Shown here: positions 17,960 to 27,511 of the stretch, piece by piece | Layout: each line of letters starts with the position of its first letter | Numbering within the stretch: position 1 is the stretch's first letter | Source of the DNA: Singulisphaera sp. GP187 | GTDB lineage: Bacteria; Planctomycetota; Planctomycetia; Isosphaerales; Isosphaeraceae | Length of the DNA stretch: 64,000 bases | Reading direction: 5' to 3' | Assembly: GCF_900129635.1 (NCBI RefSeq) | Contig: NZ_FSRB01000001.1 | Span: 3,015,501 to 3,079,500, forward strand | Made by a program: the position numbers and the translations under genes | The notes under the pieces: model-generated | The model's input: only the letters and a program-made list of their open reading frames with translations | Told to the model about the DNA's origin: nothing | Database searches by the model: none

Positions 17960-18832
17960 ATGTATCTGTCGAGCAAGATCCTGAGGCTGGAACGGCGAGT
18001 CGTCCAAAGGGCGATCCGGCACCTGGTACGGCCCTGGCTGACCATGCCTCAGATCGAAAACGACCTAAGGGCCCTCGGTGTCCGGACGGGGGGGATTCTT
18101 CTCGTCCATTCCTCTCTGTCGGCCTTGGGCTACGTGGTGGACGGTGCCCCTGCGGTGCTGGAGGCCCTGATCAAGGCGATCGGCCCGGGCGGCACCCTCG
18201 TCCTGCCCACCCACAGTTGGCGTATCATGGAAGCAGGACGTCGGGATTTCGATGTCCGGACTTCGTCTAGCTGCGTGGGGGCAATTCCCGAGACGTTCCG
18301 TCGGATGCCCGGCGTGGTCCGAAGCCTGCATCCGACGCATTCCGTCGCAGCGATGGGTCCCCTGGCCGGTTGGTTGATCGCTGATCATGAATATTCCCAG
18401 ACTCCCTGTGGTGAGGGAACACCTTACGCGAGAGTCCTCGACCACAACGGCCAAATCCTGTTGCTGGGCGTCGGGCTTACGGCTAACACCGCCTTCCACG
18501 CGATCGAAGCCCTGGTCCAAGTCCCTTACCTGATGAACACCTTTGCCGATCGATTCACGGTCACCGATGCCCTGGGGGTCCGGCGGACGATCGGCGTGCC
18601 CAGGCACCGGTCGGGCATCGCTCGCCGGTTCCAGGCAATGGAGAGACTACTCCTCGATCGGCAGGTCGCCCACGGCGGACTGGTCGGCAAGGCACCTTCC
18701 TTGCTCATTGATGGCACGTCCTTCCGCGATGAGATGGTCAAGGCCTTGGCCAATGAGCCCGGTCTCTTCCTGGCCGATCAGGTCGAATCGCCAACGACTA
18801 GGTTCACGGCGTTTAAGAAGTTATTTTTGTAA
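17960..18832 (+). CDS. AAC(3)-family N-acetyltransferase
   Basis: The 290-residue protein belongs to the aminoglycoside 3-N-acetyltransferase family, whose members also act on amino sugars in glycan clusters. Visible motifs are LLVHSSLSALGYVVDGAPAV, the acetyl-CoA region GPGGTLVLPTHSW, SLHPTHSVAAMG with the conserved His, and GEGTPYARVLDHNGQILLLGVG. The length is typical. It lies 39 bp after the fused dehydrogenase-aminotransferase gene, so acetylation of the amino group made there is the likely role rather than antibiotic resistance. That assignment is contextual inference. No strong ribosome site precedes the ATG. Confidence 0.85.
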   Translation: MYLSSKILRLERRVVQRAIRHLVRPWLTMPQIENDLRALGVRTGGILLVHSSLSALGYVVDGAPAVLEALIKAIGPGGTLVLPTHSWRIMEAGRRDFDVRTSSSCVGAIPETFRRMPGVVRSLHPTHSVAAMGPLAGWLIADHEYSQTPCGEGTPYARVLDHNGQILLLGVGLTANTAFHAIEALVQVPYLMNTFADRFTVTDALGVRRTIGVPRHRSGIARRFQAMERLLLDRQVAHGGLVGKAPSLLIDGTSFRDEMVKALANEPGLFLADQVESPTTRFTAFKKLFL

Positions 18833-18853
18833 TCCCTCGAATTCGCGTGTTCC

Positions 18854-20170
18854 ATGAAAACTGCATTAATTATCGCCTATCATTTCCCGCCCATGGCGGC
18901 CAGCGGAACCCACAGGACACGAGCCGTGGTCCGATACCTGCCGTCCTGCGGCTGGCAGCCGGTCATCATCACGGTACAGAAGCCCGCATTCCCGGCCGAT
19001 CCAGCGTTACTGCACGACCTCCCGAAGGATTTGGCGGTATATCGCACCCTGGCCCCCGAGATCACCTCGTGGACGGCCAACTTAAAACGAATCTATCATG
19101 CGAACGCTCAGATCTCTCAACCCAATCGCGTCTTAACCATGGCCGGATTGGCTGGTTCGCGGGCAAATCGATTCCTGGGCAGGCTCCTGTTGCCCGATCC
19201 GGCGATCGGATGGCTCCCCTTCGCGGTCCGGGCAGCTCTCCGGGCGGTAAAACATCACCAATGCGACGCAATCTACTCCACTTCGCCTCCGTTGACGACC
19301 CATCTGATCGGGATGATCATCAAGCGGCGCACAGGACTCCCTTGGGTAGCCGATTTCCGAGATCCCTGGCGGAATAACCCCTTTCGCAACAATCCCCATC
19401 GAATGTTGGACCGCCTGGATGCGTTGCTCGAGGAACGTGTCGTTAACACGGCAAACCGGGTGATCTGCAACAGCGAGACCGTCCGAGAGGACTTTGTTCG
19501 GCGTTATCGTTCGCTGGCATCCCGGTTCGTGACCATCCCGAACGGATTCGATCCCGACGACTATGCCAAATTGGAACCGGTCAGGCCCGTAGGCCACGAT
19601 CGTCTGGTCTTGACGCACGCCGGCTATTTCTATGGTCCGCGCCGGCCCGAGCCAATCATTCAGGCACTCCGCCCACTGCGCGAGATGATGGGAGCACGAG
19701 TACCGTGCCTGCAGTTGATTGGCCCTCCGTTCTATCGAGGTCAACACCTCCGAGAGATTGCCGAGAGAAATGGCGGGGACGAGATGGTGCTCGTGACGGG
19801 CGAGCTCCCCCACCAGCAGGCGCTCCAGCGTATGAAAGGGTCCGACATCCTCCTTGTGGTGGGAATCGCGGGGAAAGGGGCCGAACTTCAAGTGCCGGGG
19901 AAACTCTTCGAATACATCGGGGTGGATCGCCCTCTCCTGGCACTAGCCCCACAGCACAGCGCGATCGCCGACATCATAGCGAAGAGCGGGGCACTCGGCA
20001 GGGTATGCGATCCCGACGACCCGATCGCAATTGCAAACGCAGTTCTTTCGTTATCTCGCTTTTCCGTCACCTCCGTTGCCGATTCATGCCCCATTGTTGA
20101 GAGAGAGATCGACCAGTTCGACCGCCGGAAGCAAGTGGCGATCATCGCCAGTCTCTTGAATTCCAAATGA
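18854..20170 (+). CDS. GT4-like glycosyltransferase
   Basis: A 438-residue GT-B enzyme beginning MKTALIIAYHFPPMAASGTHRTRAVVRYLP, a pattern of GT4-type enzymes in exopolysaccharide loci. The acceptor domain includes DAIYSTSPPLTTHLIG and LPWVADFRDPWRNNP. The donor domain has RFVTIPNGFDPDDYAKL, LTHAGYFYGPRRPEPII and a C-terminal segment KLFEYIGVDRPLLALAP with the usual acidic residue. It lies 21 bp downstream of the acetyltransferase and overlaps the next gene by 4 bp (ATGA), which shows one operon with translational coupling. Confidence 0.87.
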   Translation: MKTALIIAYHFPPMAASGTHRTRAVVRYLPSCGWQPVIITVQKPAFPADPALLHDLPKDLAVYRTLAPEITSWTANLKRIYHANAQISQPNRVLTMAGLAGSRANRFLGRLLLPDPAIGWLPFAVRAALRAVKHHQCDAIYSTSPPLTTHLIGMIIKRRTGLPWVADFRDPWRNNPFRNNPHRMLDRLDALLEERVVNTANRVICNSETVREDFVRRYRSLASRFVTIPNGFDPDDYAKLEPVRPVGHDRLVLTHAGYFYGPRRPEPIIQALRPLREMMGARVPCLQLIGPPFYRGQHLREIAERNGGDEMVLVTGELPHQQALQRMKGSDILLVVGIAGKGAELQVPGKLFEYIGVDRPLLALAPQHSAIADIIAKSGALGRVCDPDDPIAIANAVLSLSRFSVTSVADSCPIVEREIDQFDRRKQVAIIASLLNSK

Positions 20171-21264
20171 CGACCGCTGGACAACATCGTCTAGCCGGTC
20201 TTGCCCGCACCCTCCAGGGATCCTCGAATACCATGGCCACCGGAGCCCGCATTCTATCGAGCCTTTCCAGGCGATTTCATGGTGTTACGATACCTTTGGG
20301 GAAGCGGATACGCGCGAAGGACAAGAATCTCCGCGCGGGGATCATCGGCCTGGATACCTCGCATGCCGTCGCCTTCGCAAAACTGCTCAACAATCCCCTG
20401 GTGAGGAGGGAGCTCGCCGGCTGCCGCATCATCGCCGCGTATCCCCAGGGTAGCCCGGACATACCCTCGAGCGTTAGCCGTGTCCCTGAGTACACGAGCC
20501 AAGTCCAGAGCCTAGGGATAAGAATCGTCGACTCCATAGAAGCATTGCTCGAACACGTCGACGTGGTATTTCTGGAAACCAATGATGGCCGGATGCACCT
20601 TGAGCAGGTCATCCCGGTGCTCGAATCCGGAAAGCCTGTCTTCATCGACAAGCCTGTGGCCGGATCATTCGCCGACGCCGTCGCGATCTACACCGCGGCC
20701 TGGCACCATCAAGTCCCGGTCTTTTCCTCCTCCTCGCTACGTTACTCCGAGGTGGCGCAGGTACTGCGAGGTGGAACGATAGGCGAGGTCGTCGGATGCG
20801 ATGCCTACAGCCCTTGTGACCTCGAGGAGACCCATCCTGACCTGTTTTGGTACGGCATCCACGGCGTGGAGATCCTGTTCACCGTGATGGGCTCCGGTTG
20901 CCGGCGGGTAACCCGAGTGAGTAACGAAGGGACCGACATGGTGGTCGGGACCTGGGCGGATGGTCGCGTCGGTACCTTCCGGGGCATCCGCGGCGGTCAT
21001 CAAGGTTACGGCTGCACAGTGTTTGGATCCAAGGGCATCGTTCCGATCCGTTGCCGTGCCGGGATACGTCCGTTGCTCGTCGATATCCTGAGATTTTTCC
21101 GCACGGGCATGCCGCCGCTCGCCTACGAAGCGACACTCGAGATTTACAATTTCATGGATGCTGCCGACCGGAGTAAGCAGCGCGGCGGCGTTCAGGTAGA
21201 ACTTGCAAACCTGCCAGATTTCAACAAACAACGATTACCAATATCACGTAAAGTCGGGGAGTAG
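20167..21264 (+). CDS. Gfo/Idh/MocA-type oxidoreductase
   Basis: The start overlaps the previous stop (ATGA), implying coupled translation. The 365-residue product has an N-terminal extension of about 55 residues, then a Rossmann-like start RAGIIGLDTSHAVAFAKLL. A DKP variant (VFIDKPVAGS) stands in place of the usual EKP, followed by an alpha/beta C-terminal domain with DLFWYGIHGVEILFTVMG. The glycine pattern is degenerate (GLDTSH rather than GxGxxG), seen in a subgroup whose chemistry is less well known. A role in modifying a sugar of the same glycan is likely from context only. It is the last gene of the block. Confidence 0.8.
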   Translation: MTTAGQHRLAGLARTLQGSSNTMATGARILSSLSRRFHGVTIPLGKRIRAKDKNLRAGIIGLDTSHAVAFAKLLNNPLVRRELAGCRIIAAYPQGSPDIPSSVSRVPEYTSQVQSLGIRIVDSIEALLEHVDVVFLETNDGRMHLEQVIPVLESGKPVFIDKPVAGSFADAVAIYTAAWHHQVPVFSSSSLRYSEVAQVLRGGTIGEVVGCDAYSPCDLEETHPDLFWYGIHGVEILFTVMGSGCRRVTRVSNEGTDMVVGTWADGRVGTFRGIRGGHQGYGCTVFGSKGIVPIRCRAGIRPLLVDILRFFRTGMPPLAYEATLEIYNFMDAADRSKQRGGVQVELANLPDFNKQRLPISRKVGE

Positions 21265-21588
21265 CCTGGCAGAGTGGGTAGATGGCGCTGCGATGGAGGG
21301 CCGCGGCTTTCGACGCGACGTCCAGGGAATTCCTCCGTATCATGGGCTACGAGAATCCCTCGATACGCACGAGGACCTTGGATCGGTCCGGGAAAAGTAG
21401 GACACTTGTCACACGGCTTGCGGACGTGTAAAATGAAACTTGTTCTCGGCTGTAGGCCGTGAGCAGGGACGACCCCGGATGCAACTTGACGGGAAGTCTC
21501 GCGGACGACAGGGTGGGCAATTCCGTGATGCGGAGGGCTTAGAGCGATACATGATCTTCAGTCCAGTTGTTGATAATTAGGATAGGAT
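21265..21588. other. Short gap without a gene
   Basis: About 320 bp between the oxidoreductase and a transposase remnant. No promoter, terminator or RNA gene was recognised; a tRNA-like start near 21265 was examined and rejected. Confidence 0.4.
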
Positions 21589-22203
21589 GTGGTCACCCAC
21601 AAGCCCTACCCCAGTGAATTTTCCGACGCCGAACGGCAGTTCGTCGTCCCATACCTTTGTCGCTTGCCCGCGGACGCCGGACAATGCGTCCACAACCTTC
21701 GCGACGACTTCGACGGCCGCTCGATCCAGTCGACCCCCGAGAGCGGTGGCGGAGCCGGTTACGACGCGTACAACCGACGCTAGGGCGCCATAGTCCACAT
21801 GGCCGTCGATACGCTCGGGCATCTACTGGCAAGGCATGTCACACCGGCCGATGAACAGGAGCGGGCCCGGGTCGACACGCTGGCCAAGGCGGTCTAGGAC
21901 GTTACGGGCGAGACGATCGAAGTGGCGTATGTCGACCAAGGTTACACCGGCGAAGACGCGTTCGATGCGGCGGCGAACCACGGGATCATCCTCGACATCG
22001 TGAAACAGGACAATGCGAAGCATGGGTTCGTTTTGCTGCCGCGCCGTTGGGTGATTGAACGCTCGTTCGGTTAGGCGGCACGATTCCGGCGATTGGCGAA
22101 GGACTACGAGCGGCTCTCCGAGACGCTCGCCGGACTGCATTACGTCGCGTTTAACTTGCCGATGCTCCAAAAGGCGGCTCCGCTCTTCGGGTGGAGATCA
22201 TAA
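21589..22203 (+). pseudogene. IS5-type transposase remnant
   Basis: A single frame can be followed with interruptions. It begins MVTHKPYPSEFSDAERQFVVPYL, then after a gap gives [47 protein letters not shown] and FVLLPRRWVIERSF, and ends GLHYVAFNLPMLQKA. In-frame stops occur at 21781, near 21896 and near 22072, and the segment between the start and the first catalytic Asp is largely missing. It is inactive. It sits directly upstream of the TlpA-domain gene and may have replaced part of that gene's 5' region. Confidence 0.85.
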
Positions 22204-22215
22204 CACGCTCGAGGG

Positions 22216-25182
22216 ATGCCCTTCGTGAGAAAGGCCTGGAAAATGGAAGTGCAAATGTCAACCCTGACAATGGGACATGGCCCGCGAGATCGACGCGTTT
22301 GCTTGCGTGGGACGTGGAGATTGGGCCTTCCGATCGGCGTTTTTCTTGGCCTCAGGTCGAAGCCACAGACGCTAGCAGTCCTCGGCTTGCTCGTACTCAT
22401 GCTAAGCTGGCCGCAACGAACCTCCAGGGCAGGGGCGGCCGCCCAGTCGCTGCCACTCACGGTCGAAACCCGCGACCTGATCACCGATGCTCCCGTCCCG
22501 GGCGTGTCGGTCGAGTTAACGATGTCCGATGGTGAAAAGTTGCAGGCGACCACAGACGCGAACGGCATCGCCCGCACGGCCTATTCGCTGTCCGATGAGC
22601 CGGAAGCACGCTACTGGAATATTAGTGTCCATGGCGAGGGCCTAGTTCCTTTGACCAACCGCTGGATCCAAGGGCCGGCTTCGCCGGCTCCTCCAGTGCA
22701 TCTCCTGTTCCAGATGGAGCGGGCGACTAAGATCCGCGGTCGAGTGATCGACGAGCGTGGTCAGCCTCTCGCTAGTGCCGGGGTGGTGCTGAAAGTCATT
22801 AAGACGTATGCGAAATCTGGACAACGGGTGGACATCAACTACCAATCCACCCGTACGGACCAGGATGGCCACTGGTCATTCACAAATGTGCCAGAACAGC
22901 CGCAATCAGTTGAAATCGCAATTTATCATCATCTTTGTCTGACCGATCGATCGTATTTCCTCCTGGAGCCTTTCCGGCCGCTTTCCGCCTTGCGCGATGG
23001 TTCGGCAGTGCTACGGCTCCGGCGCGGCACGACTATTCAGGGAACCGTTCTCGCCTCCAACGGCCAGCCGGTCGCCGACGCCGACGTTTACTATGGGGTG
23101 GGTCAAGGCTTGGGCAATGCAATCCCCCCGGTGAAGACGGATGCCAAGGGTAAGTTCGTACTGGGGATACAGCCGGGGACGTTCGCAACGCTGATCGCCC
23201 GCGTTCCGGGTTTCGGGCCGACCCTTCAGCGAATGAGGGTCGGCGAGGGGCCGTCACGAGCTGACTTGGTCCTCGAGCTGGCCCGTTCCCTCCGGGGCCG
23301 CGTCGTCGACCCCGTCGGTGATCCTATCGCGCACGCCAGGATCTTCGCCTACTGGTCGGGTCCCGAGACACCCGCAGGCTCGCGCTTCACCTCGGCGATC
23401 GTGGAGAACCTGACCACGGACGACGATGGTCGATTCGAATGGAAGGACGCCCCAGCCCGCGGAGTTCACGTCGACGTTTTCGCCGCGGGATTCGCCGCCA
23501 AGGAGAACCTGACGCTCGCTTCGAATGTTGACCATGAGGTTATGCTCATCCGGCCGACAGTGGTCAAAGGGACGGTCACCGACCGTGAAACCGGCCAGCC
23601 CCTCCCCCGGTTCACCCTTTCGATGGCTGTAGCACCGAAGCACGAAGATTCGCTCGTCTGGCTGCGCAAATCAGATCTTGATCGGACCGTCAAGAAGGCG
23701 CCCGGCGCGTTCGAGTACGAGTCGACCGCGCCTACCGATCGGCAAGTCCTGCGCGTTCAGGCCGAGGGGTATCTGTCGGAGGATTCCGATCCGTTCTCGC
23801 CCGACGGCAAAGTGCATCGCTTCGCGTTCCGCCTCACCCGGGCGGAGCCGATCCGCGGGATAGTTCAAGCGCCGGACAGATCGGCGGTTCGAGTTGGACT
23901 TGTGTGTCTCGTCCCGTCTCATCGGGACGGATGGAACGATCAACTTTACCTCCGCAACGACGACATCACCGAGGGGGAACTTGAACGAAACGTTTCCGTG
24001 AAGATTGGGGCCGACGGACGTTTTGTGATGCCCCCTCAACGAGAGAACTTCGCCCTGCTGGTCCTGGCCGATGCTGGGTTCGCGCTCGTTTCACGCGATG
24101 ATCTTCAAGCCGGCAACACTCTGCTCCTGAAGGCGTGGGCCCGCGTATCGGGGAGGGTGACCATCGACGGCAAGCCCGCGGCCGGCCTCGTGCTTGAATC
24201 ACACGACCCAGAGGGTTCAGCACCCGTGTCGGGCGAGATACGCCTCGTGCACCAACGTTATGTAAAGACCGATTCCGACGGAAAATTTGAGTTACCTCGA
24301 GTCATGCCCGGCCGTCTCAAGCTGGTCGAGTGGTTGAATAACGGCGTGGAAGGCCGCATCTGGCCCCTGGAACGAGCGACTGTTGACGTCGAGAGCGGCC
24401 GGACCCACGAGTTGCGGATCGGCGCGAGCGGCCGTCTCGTCACCGGCCGGGTGGTGCTGCCGCATGCAGACGAGTGGATGATTCGCAAGGCGGAAATCAT
24501 CCCCAAGGACTCAACGGACAATCGGCCTGTCACCGTGGGCGTCGAGCTTCTCGAGGGTGGCAAATTCCGTGCGCTGGACCTCAAGCCGGGCGACTACCGC
24601 CTGAACATTTCCCTCCACGAACCACCTCCGCCCAATTCCTGCGGCTGGGGACGTCTCCTGTCCGAGTACGCGCAGGACTTCCGCATACCCGCGGACGCCC
24701 GGGAGGCGAATGCGCCGTTCGAGTTGGGCGAGATCCAGTCCGTCACTCAGGCGGATCGTCCATTGCAGGTCGGCGATCGCGCCCCGGACTTCGCGATCAA
24801 GACATTGGAAGGCCGGGATCTCAGGCTCGCCGATTTTCGGGGCCGGTACGTACTCCTCGATTTCTGGGCGACCTGGTGTGGTCCTTGCATGGGCGAGATG
24901 CCTAACCTCGTGACTCTCCAGAACCGATTCGGTCAGAACCCCAGGTTCGCACTCCTTGGGATCAGTCTCGACGAGCGGCCCAGTATGGCGACGGACTTGG
25001 TGAAGGAGTTGAAACTCTCGTGGGTTCAGGGGTTTGCGGGACCCGACGCGGACCTCGTCTCCGCTTACGGCGCCTCGGCCATCCCCGCGACCTTCCTGAT
25101 CGGCCCTGACGGAAAGATCCTAGCCAGGGACCTCCGAGGCGAGCAGACGCAGATCGCAGTAGCCGAGGCCCTCAAGCCGTGA
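22216..25182 (+). CDS. Exported protein with carboxypeptidase-regulatory repeats and C-terminal TlpA-like thioredoxin domain
   Basis: The 988-residue product starts with a basic stretch and a hydrophobic segment (TLAVLGLLVLMLSW), acting as signal peptide or anchor. ATGs at 22243 and 22255 are alternative starts, the latter preceded by GGAAG. The body contains several Ig-like carboxypeptidase-regulatory units recognisable by recurring G-x-V-x-D/A-x-x-GQPLA/V patterns (IRGRVIDERGQPLASA, IQGTVLASNGQPVADA, LRGRVVDPVGDPIAHA, VKGTVTDRETGQPLP). From about residue 850 there is a redoxin domain with VGDRAPDFAIKTLEG and the active site WCGPC (887-891). This layout is common in planctomycetes; it would act outside the cytoplasmic membrane in thiol-disulfide exchange. 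The substrate is unknown. Confidence 0.88.
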   Translation: MPFVRKAWKMEVQMSTLTMGHGPRDRRVCLRGTWRLGLPIGVFLGLRSKPQTLAVLGLLVLMLSWPQRTSRAGAAAQSLPLTVETRDLITDAPVPGVSVELTMSDGEKLQATTDANGIARTAYSLSDEPEARYWNISVHGEGLVPLTNRWIQGPASPAPPVHLLFQMERATKIRGRVIDERGQPLASAGVVLKVIKTYAKSGQRVDINYQSTRTDQDGHWSFTNVPEQPQSVEIAIYHHLCLTDRSYFLLEPFRPLSALRDGSAVLRLRRGTTIQGTVLASNGQPVADADVYYGVGQGLGNAIPPVKTDAKGKFVLGIQPGTFATLIARVPGFGPTLQRMRVGEGPSRADLVLELARSLRGRVVDPVGDPIAHARIFAYWSGPETPAGSRFTSAIVENLTTDDDGRFEWKDAPARGVHVDVFAAGFAAKENLTLASNVDHEVMLIRPTVVKGTVTDRETGQPLPRFTLSMAVAPKHEDSLVWLRKSDLDRTVKKAPGAFEYESTAPTDRQVLRVQAEGYLSEDSDPFSPDGKVHRFAFRLTRAEPIRGIVQAPDRSAVRVGLVCLVPSHRDGWNDQLYLRNDDITEGELERNVSVKIGADGRFVMPPQRENFALLVLADAGFALVSRDDLQAGNTLLLKAWARVSGRVTIDGKPAAGLVLESHDPEGSAPVSGEIRLVHQRYVKTDSDGKFELPRVMPGRLKLVEWLNNGVEGRIWPLERATVDVESGRTHELRIGASGRLVTGRVVLPHADEWMIRKAEIIPKDSTDNRPVTVGVELLEGGKFRALDLKPGDYRLNISLHEPPPPNSCGWGRLLSEYAQDFRIPADAREANAPFELGEIQSVTQADRPLQVGDRAPDFAIKTLEGRDLRLADFRGRYVLLDFWATWCGPCMGEMPNLVTLQNRFGQNPRFALLGISLDERPSMATDLVKELKLSWVQGFAGPDADLVSAYGASAIPATFLIGPDGKILARDLRGEQTQIAVAEALKP

Positions 25183-25434
25183 GTCGCGGCTGAGGCGGCG
25201 AGGCGCAGTAGGATTGAGTCCGTCCGGTAGTCCACATCCTTTCTTGGCCCGGCTCGCCCCCGATGATGGAACGACCGATGTTCCCATCTCGGAGGGGCGA
25301 GCATGGCGAGGGTCCGACGGTCGAATGGGCGACCTTAATCGACGAGTGGCAGGACACTGGCCTGAATCTCAATAGTGTCCGGGATTCCTGATGGCGAGGA
25401 GACTTTTCGTCAGGACATCCCAGAATAATTCGAT
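25183..25434. other. Gap before a transposon, no gene seen
   Basis: About 250 bp with no coding character and no clear hairpin after the TlpA-domain gene. Confidence 0.4.
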
Positions 25435-25451
25435 TGAACGCCGATTTCCGA

Positions 25452-25533
25452 GGCCGCGAAATAAATCAATCCTCGGACGACTGTCGTGGCTGGCGGCCGC
25501 GAAACAAATCAATCCTCGGACGGCTGTCGTGGT
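25452..25533. repeat. Tandem duplication at an IS end, period 43 bp
   Basis: The unit beginning GGCCGCGAAATAAATCAATC is repeated immediately as GGCCGCGAAACAAATCAATC, with about three differences over roughly 40 bp. It lies just inside the left inverted repeat and probably arose by slippage or end duplication. Confidence 0.75.
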
Positions 25534-27109
25534 CAGCGGTAGGTGAATTCGATCGTCCGCTGGCCGAGCCACGGGATGGGGCTCTGATTGCGGTCGAGCA
25601 CGGCTTCGCGGAGGATCGGGTTGTGACTCCGCCGATCGAGTTGGACGATGAAGCGGTCGTTTTGGATCGTCACGGTCCCTGCGGTCTCGATGAACCGACG
25701 GTAGAGTTGCTTGGGGTCGGCCTTCACGAACCCATAGAGACGCGACGCCAGCCAGCGGTAGCAACCGTTGCCGATCACGGTCAGCGCGGCATCGAGGTCG
25801 ACGTTCAGTCTCACCTCGCTGGCCAGGCAGTCGTGGTGGAAGAAGTTCACGCTGACGCCCAAGCCACCCTCGATCCGGTTGCGGCCGACGTAGCGAATGA
25901 TCAATTCACGTGGGGTCTCCTCGAAGTGGTTTGAGAGGAACAGGGTGGGACGGTCGCGGCCCAGACCAGTGACGGCAACTTGACGAATCGGCCCCTCGTA
26001 GCCGCGAAGGCGAACCGATTCCTCAATGTAATTGATCTGCGTATGACAACGCTTGGGTGTGTCGATCACAGCCCTCTTCCAGGCGGACGTGGGCAGCCCC
26101 TCCAGACGTCGGACGATGGCCGCTCCGCGGCGGCGGATGGTGACGAAGTAGATCACGCTTTGATTGAGACGCGAGAGTTCGGGGTAGTCGACCACCTTAC
26201 TGTCGAAGTAGAGCCACTTGGGGTTCGACCCGGTGACCCCACGCCAGAATTCCACGAATCGCATCAATTCACCGTGCTGATCGGCGCGGGTCAGATAGGC
26301 GTTGGCGTAGCACAAACAACGGCTCGTCTGCTCGAGCGCGAAGAACGTCAACACGCTCGGCCCGGCCTTGCCCTGAAGCGGGAGATAATGGCGATCGAGT
26401 GCCATGGGATCGCCACGATAGGGGATCGGATGGAAGTCGAGGGAGAAACCTTCGGGCGCGGGGAAGAGCACAGGCGCAAGGGCCTTGACCCACCCCTGCA
26501 AGAGGCCCCGTTACTGGTCGCGGCCCACGCGGTACGAGTAATCGGTAGCGAACGACTTCTTGGGCAGGATGTTGAGGCCGGCGAATAGGCCGAGGGCTTC
26601 GTCGCAGTTGAAGTCGTCGATGTGACTGCGTCGCTCCTTGTCGAGCAGTTTCAAGGCCAGCATCGCGAGCAATGCGCTCGTTGCGGGGACCATCTCCGAG
26701 GCGGGATACCCCGCCTCGGTGACGAGTCGATCGAAGCCGAGCTGAGCCAGGAGGGGCAGGAAGAGGAAGACACCCGCGACGCGGGAGCGGATCGATCGGC
26801 CGGTCGTGAGATTCAGTTTGCGACAATCGGCGGTGTCCGGAACTTCGGGGCACGGCCGTTCTTGGCTTGTCGAGGATCCGAGAGGTCGGCCACGCCCGTC
26901 GGGGAGAAAAAGGGGGGTGCGACACCACGACGACAATCGGCTCGCAGGCGACTGGCCAGCGATCTCAGGGTCGAGAGTTTGTAGCCGAATCTGCGGGCGA
27001 CCTGGTCGAGCGGCTCGTCATCGACACAGATCGCACGAAGGGCTTCGTATTGGCGTTGGAAGGTCTGGCTGGGTTCCAGGAAGAACTGTCTGGCGTGGCT
27101 TCCGTCCAT
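25533..27109 (-). pseudogene. DDE transposase, interrupted by a stop and a frameshift
   Basis: The gene starts at 27109 with MDGSHARQFFLEPSQTFQRQYEALRA and an HTH-like DQVARRFGYKLSTLRSLA. It loses frame near 26850 and resumes as LNLTTGRSIRSRVAGVFLFLPLLAQLGFDRLV and ALKLLDKERRSHIDDFNCDEALGL. An in-frame TAA at 26511-26513 follows GRDQ; it continues in the same frame from LLQGWVKALAP to the stop at 25533. Later parts include DRHYLPLQGKAGPSVLTFFA, YFDSKVV and GLGVSVNFFHHDCLASEVRLNVD. The full-length protein would be about 520-530 residues. The family is a widespread unclassified DDE group that I cannot name with certainty (IS4/IS1634-like). Confidence 0.75.
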
Positions 27110-27511
27110 GACGCGTGCTCCCGGTTGTTGATTATTTTCTGCTCCGAAACCACTGCGGAGCGTACACCTAAAACCGGGGCCGAAAAAGGGGGGAAACGGC
27201 CGTGAGCTTGGCGAGGGCCTTGAAAACCCCGAAGAAGGCGAGTAATCCATCGGGATAGCCACATTACGGAGAATGCAGATACGAAGCCGACCGAGCTACT
27301 ATAGGCTGGGTAAATAATCAACGATCGGGGGGCCCGGACATGGCCAAATGCCTAAAAAATAGGGGTTTAGGGCCCAACGAAGTTGATTTTTTTCCCGGCC
27401 GCGGAAATCGGCGTTGAACAGCCTTGCAGTCGCCTCCTTCGGTTTCGAGGGCGATCCCGGCGCATGCAGCGGCGTGACCTCGTCCGCAGCGCGTGGACGG
27501 GCCTTGATCAC

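Larger units (their letters stand above)
25435..27418 (-). mobile_element. Decayed DDE insertion sequence with long inverted ends
   Basis: AACGCCGATTTCCG followed by A/C and GGCCG is found at the left end (from 25437) and, inverted, at the right end (to 27415). AAATCAA-type sequence continues inside both ends, giving imperfect inverted repeats of about 35 bp. Between them lies one disrupted transposase gene. Exact ends and the target duplication could not be fixed. Confidence 0.65.

Noticed and set aside
17960..18832. Aminoglycoside resistance gene
   Set aside because: The family matches, but it sits in a glycan operon right after an amino-sugar-forming enzyme; resistance is not supported.
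21265..21340. tRNA-like sequence (GGCAGAGTGGGTAGATGG)
   Set aside because: No matching acceptor stem, no plausible anticodon arm and no TTCGA-type T-loop at the right distance.
25452..25533. CRISPR-like repeat
   Set aside because: Only two adjacent units with no spacer between them and no cas genes.
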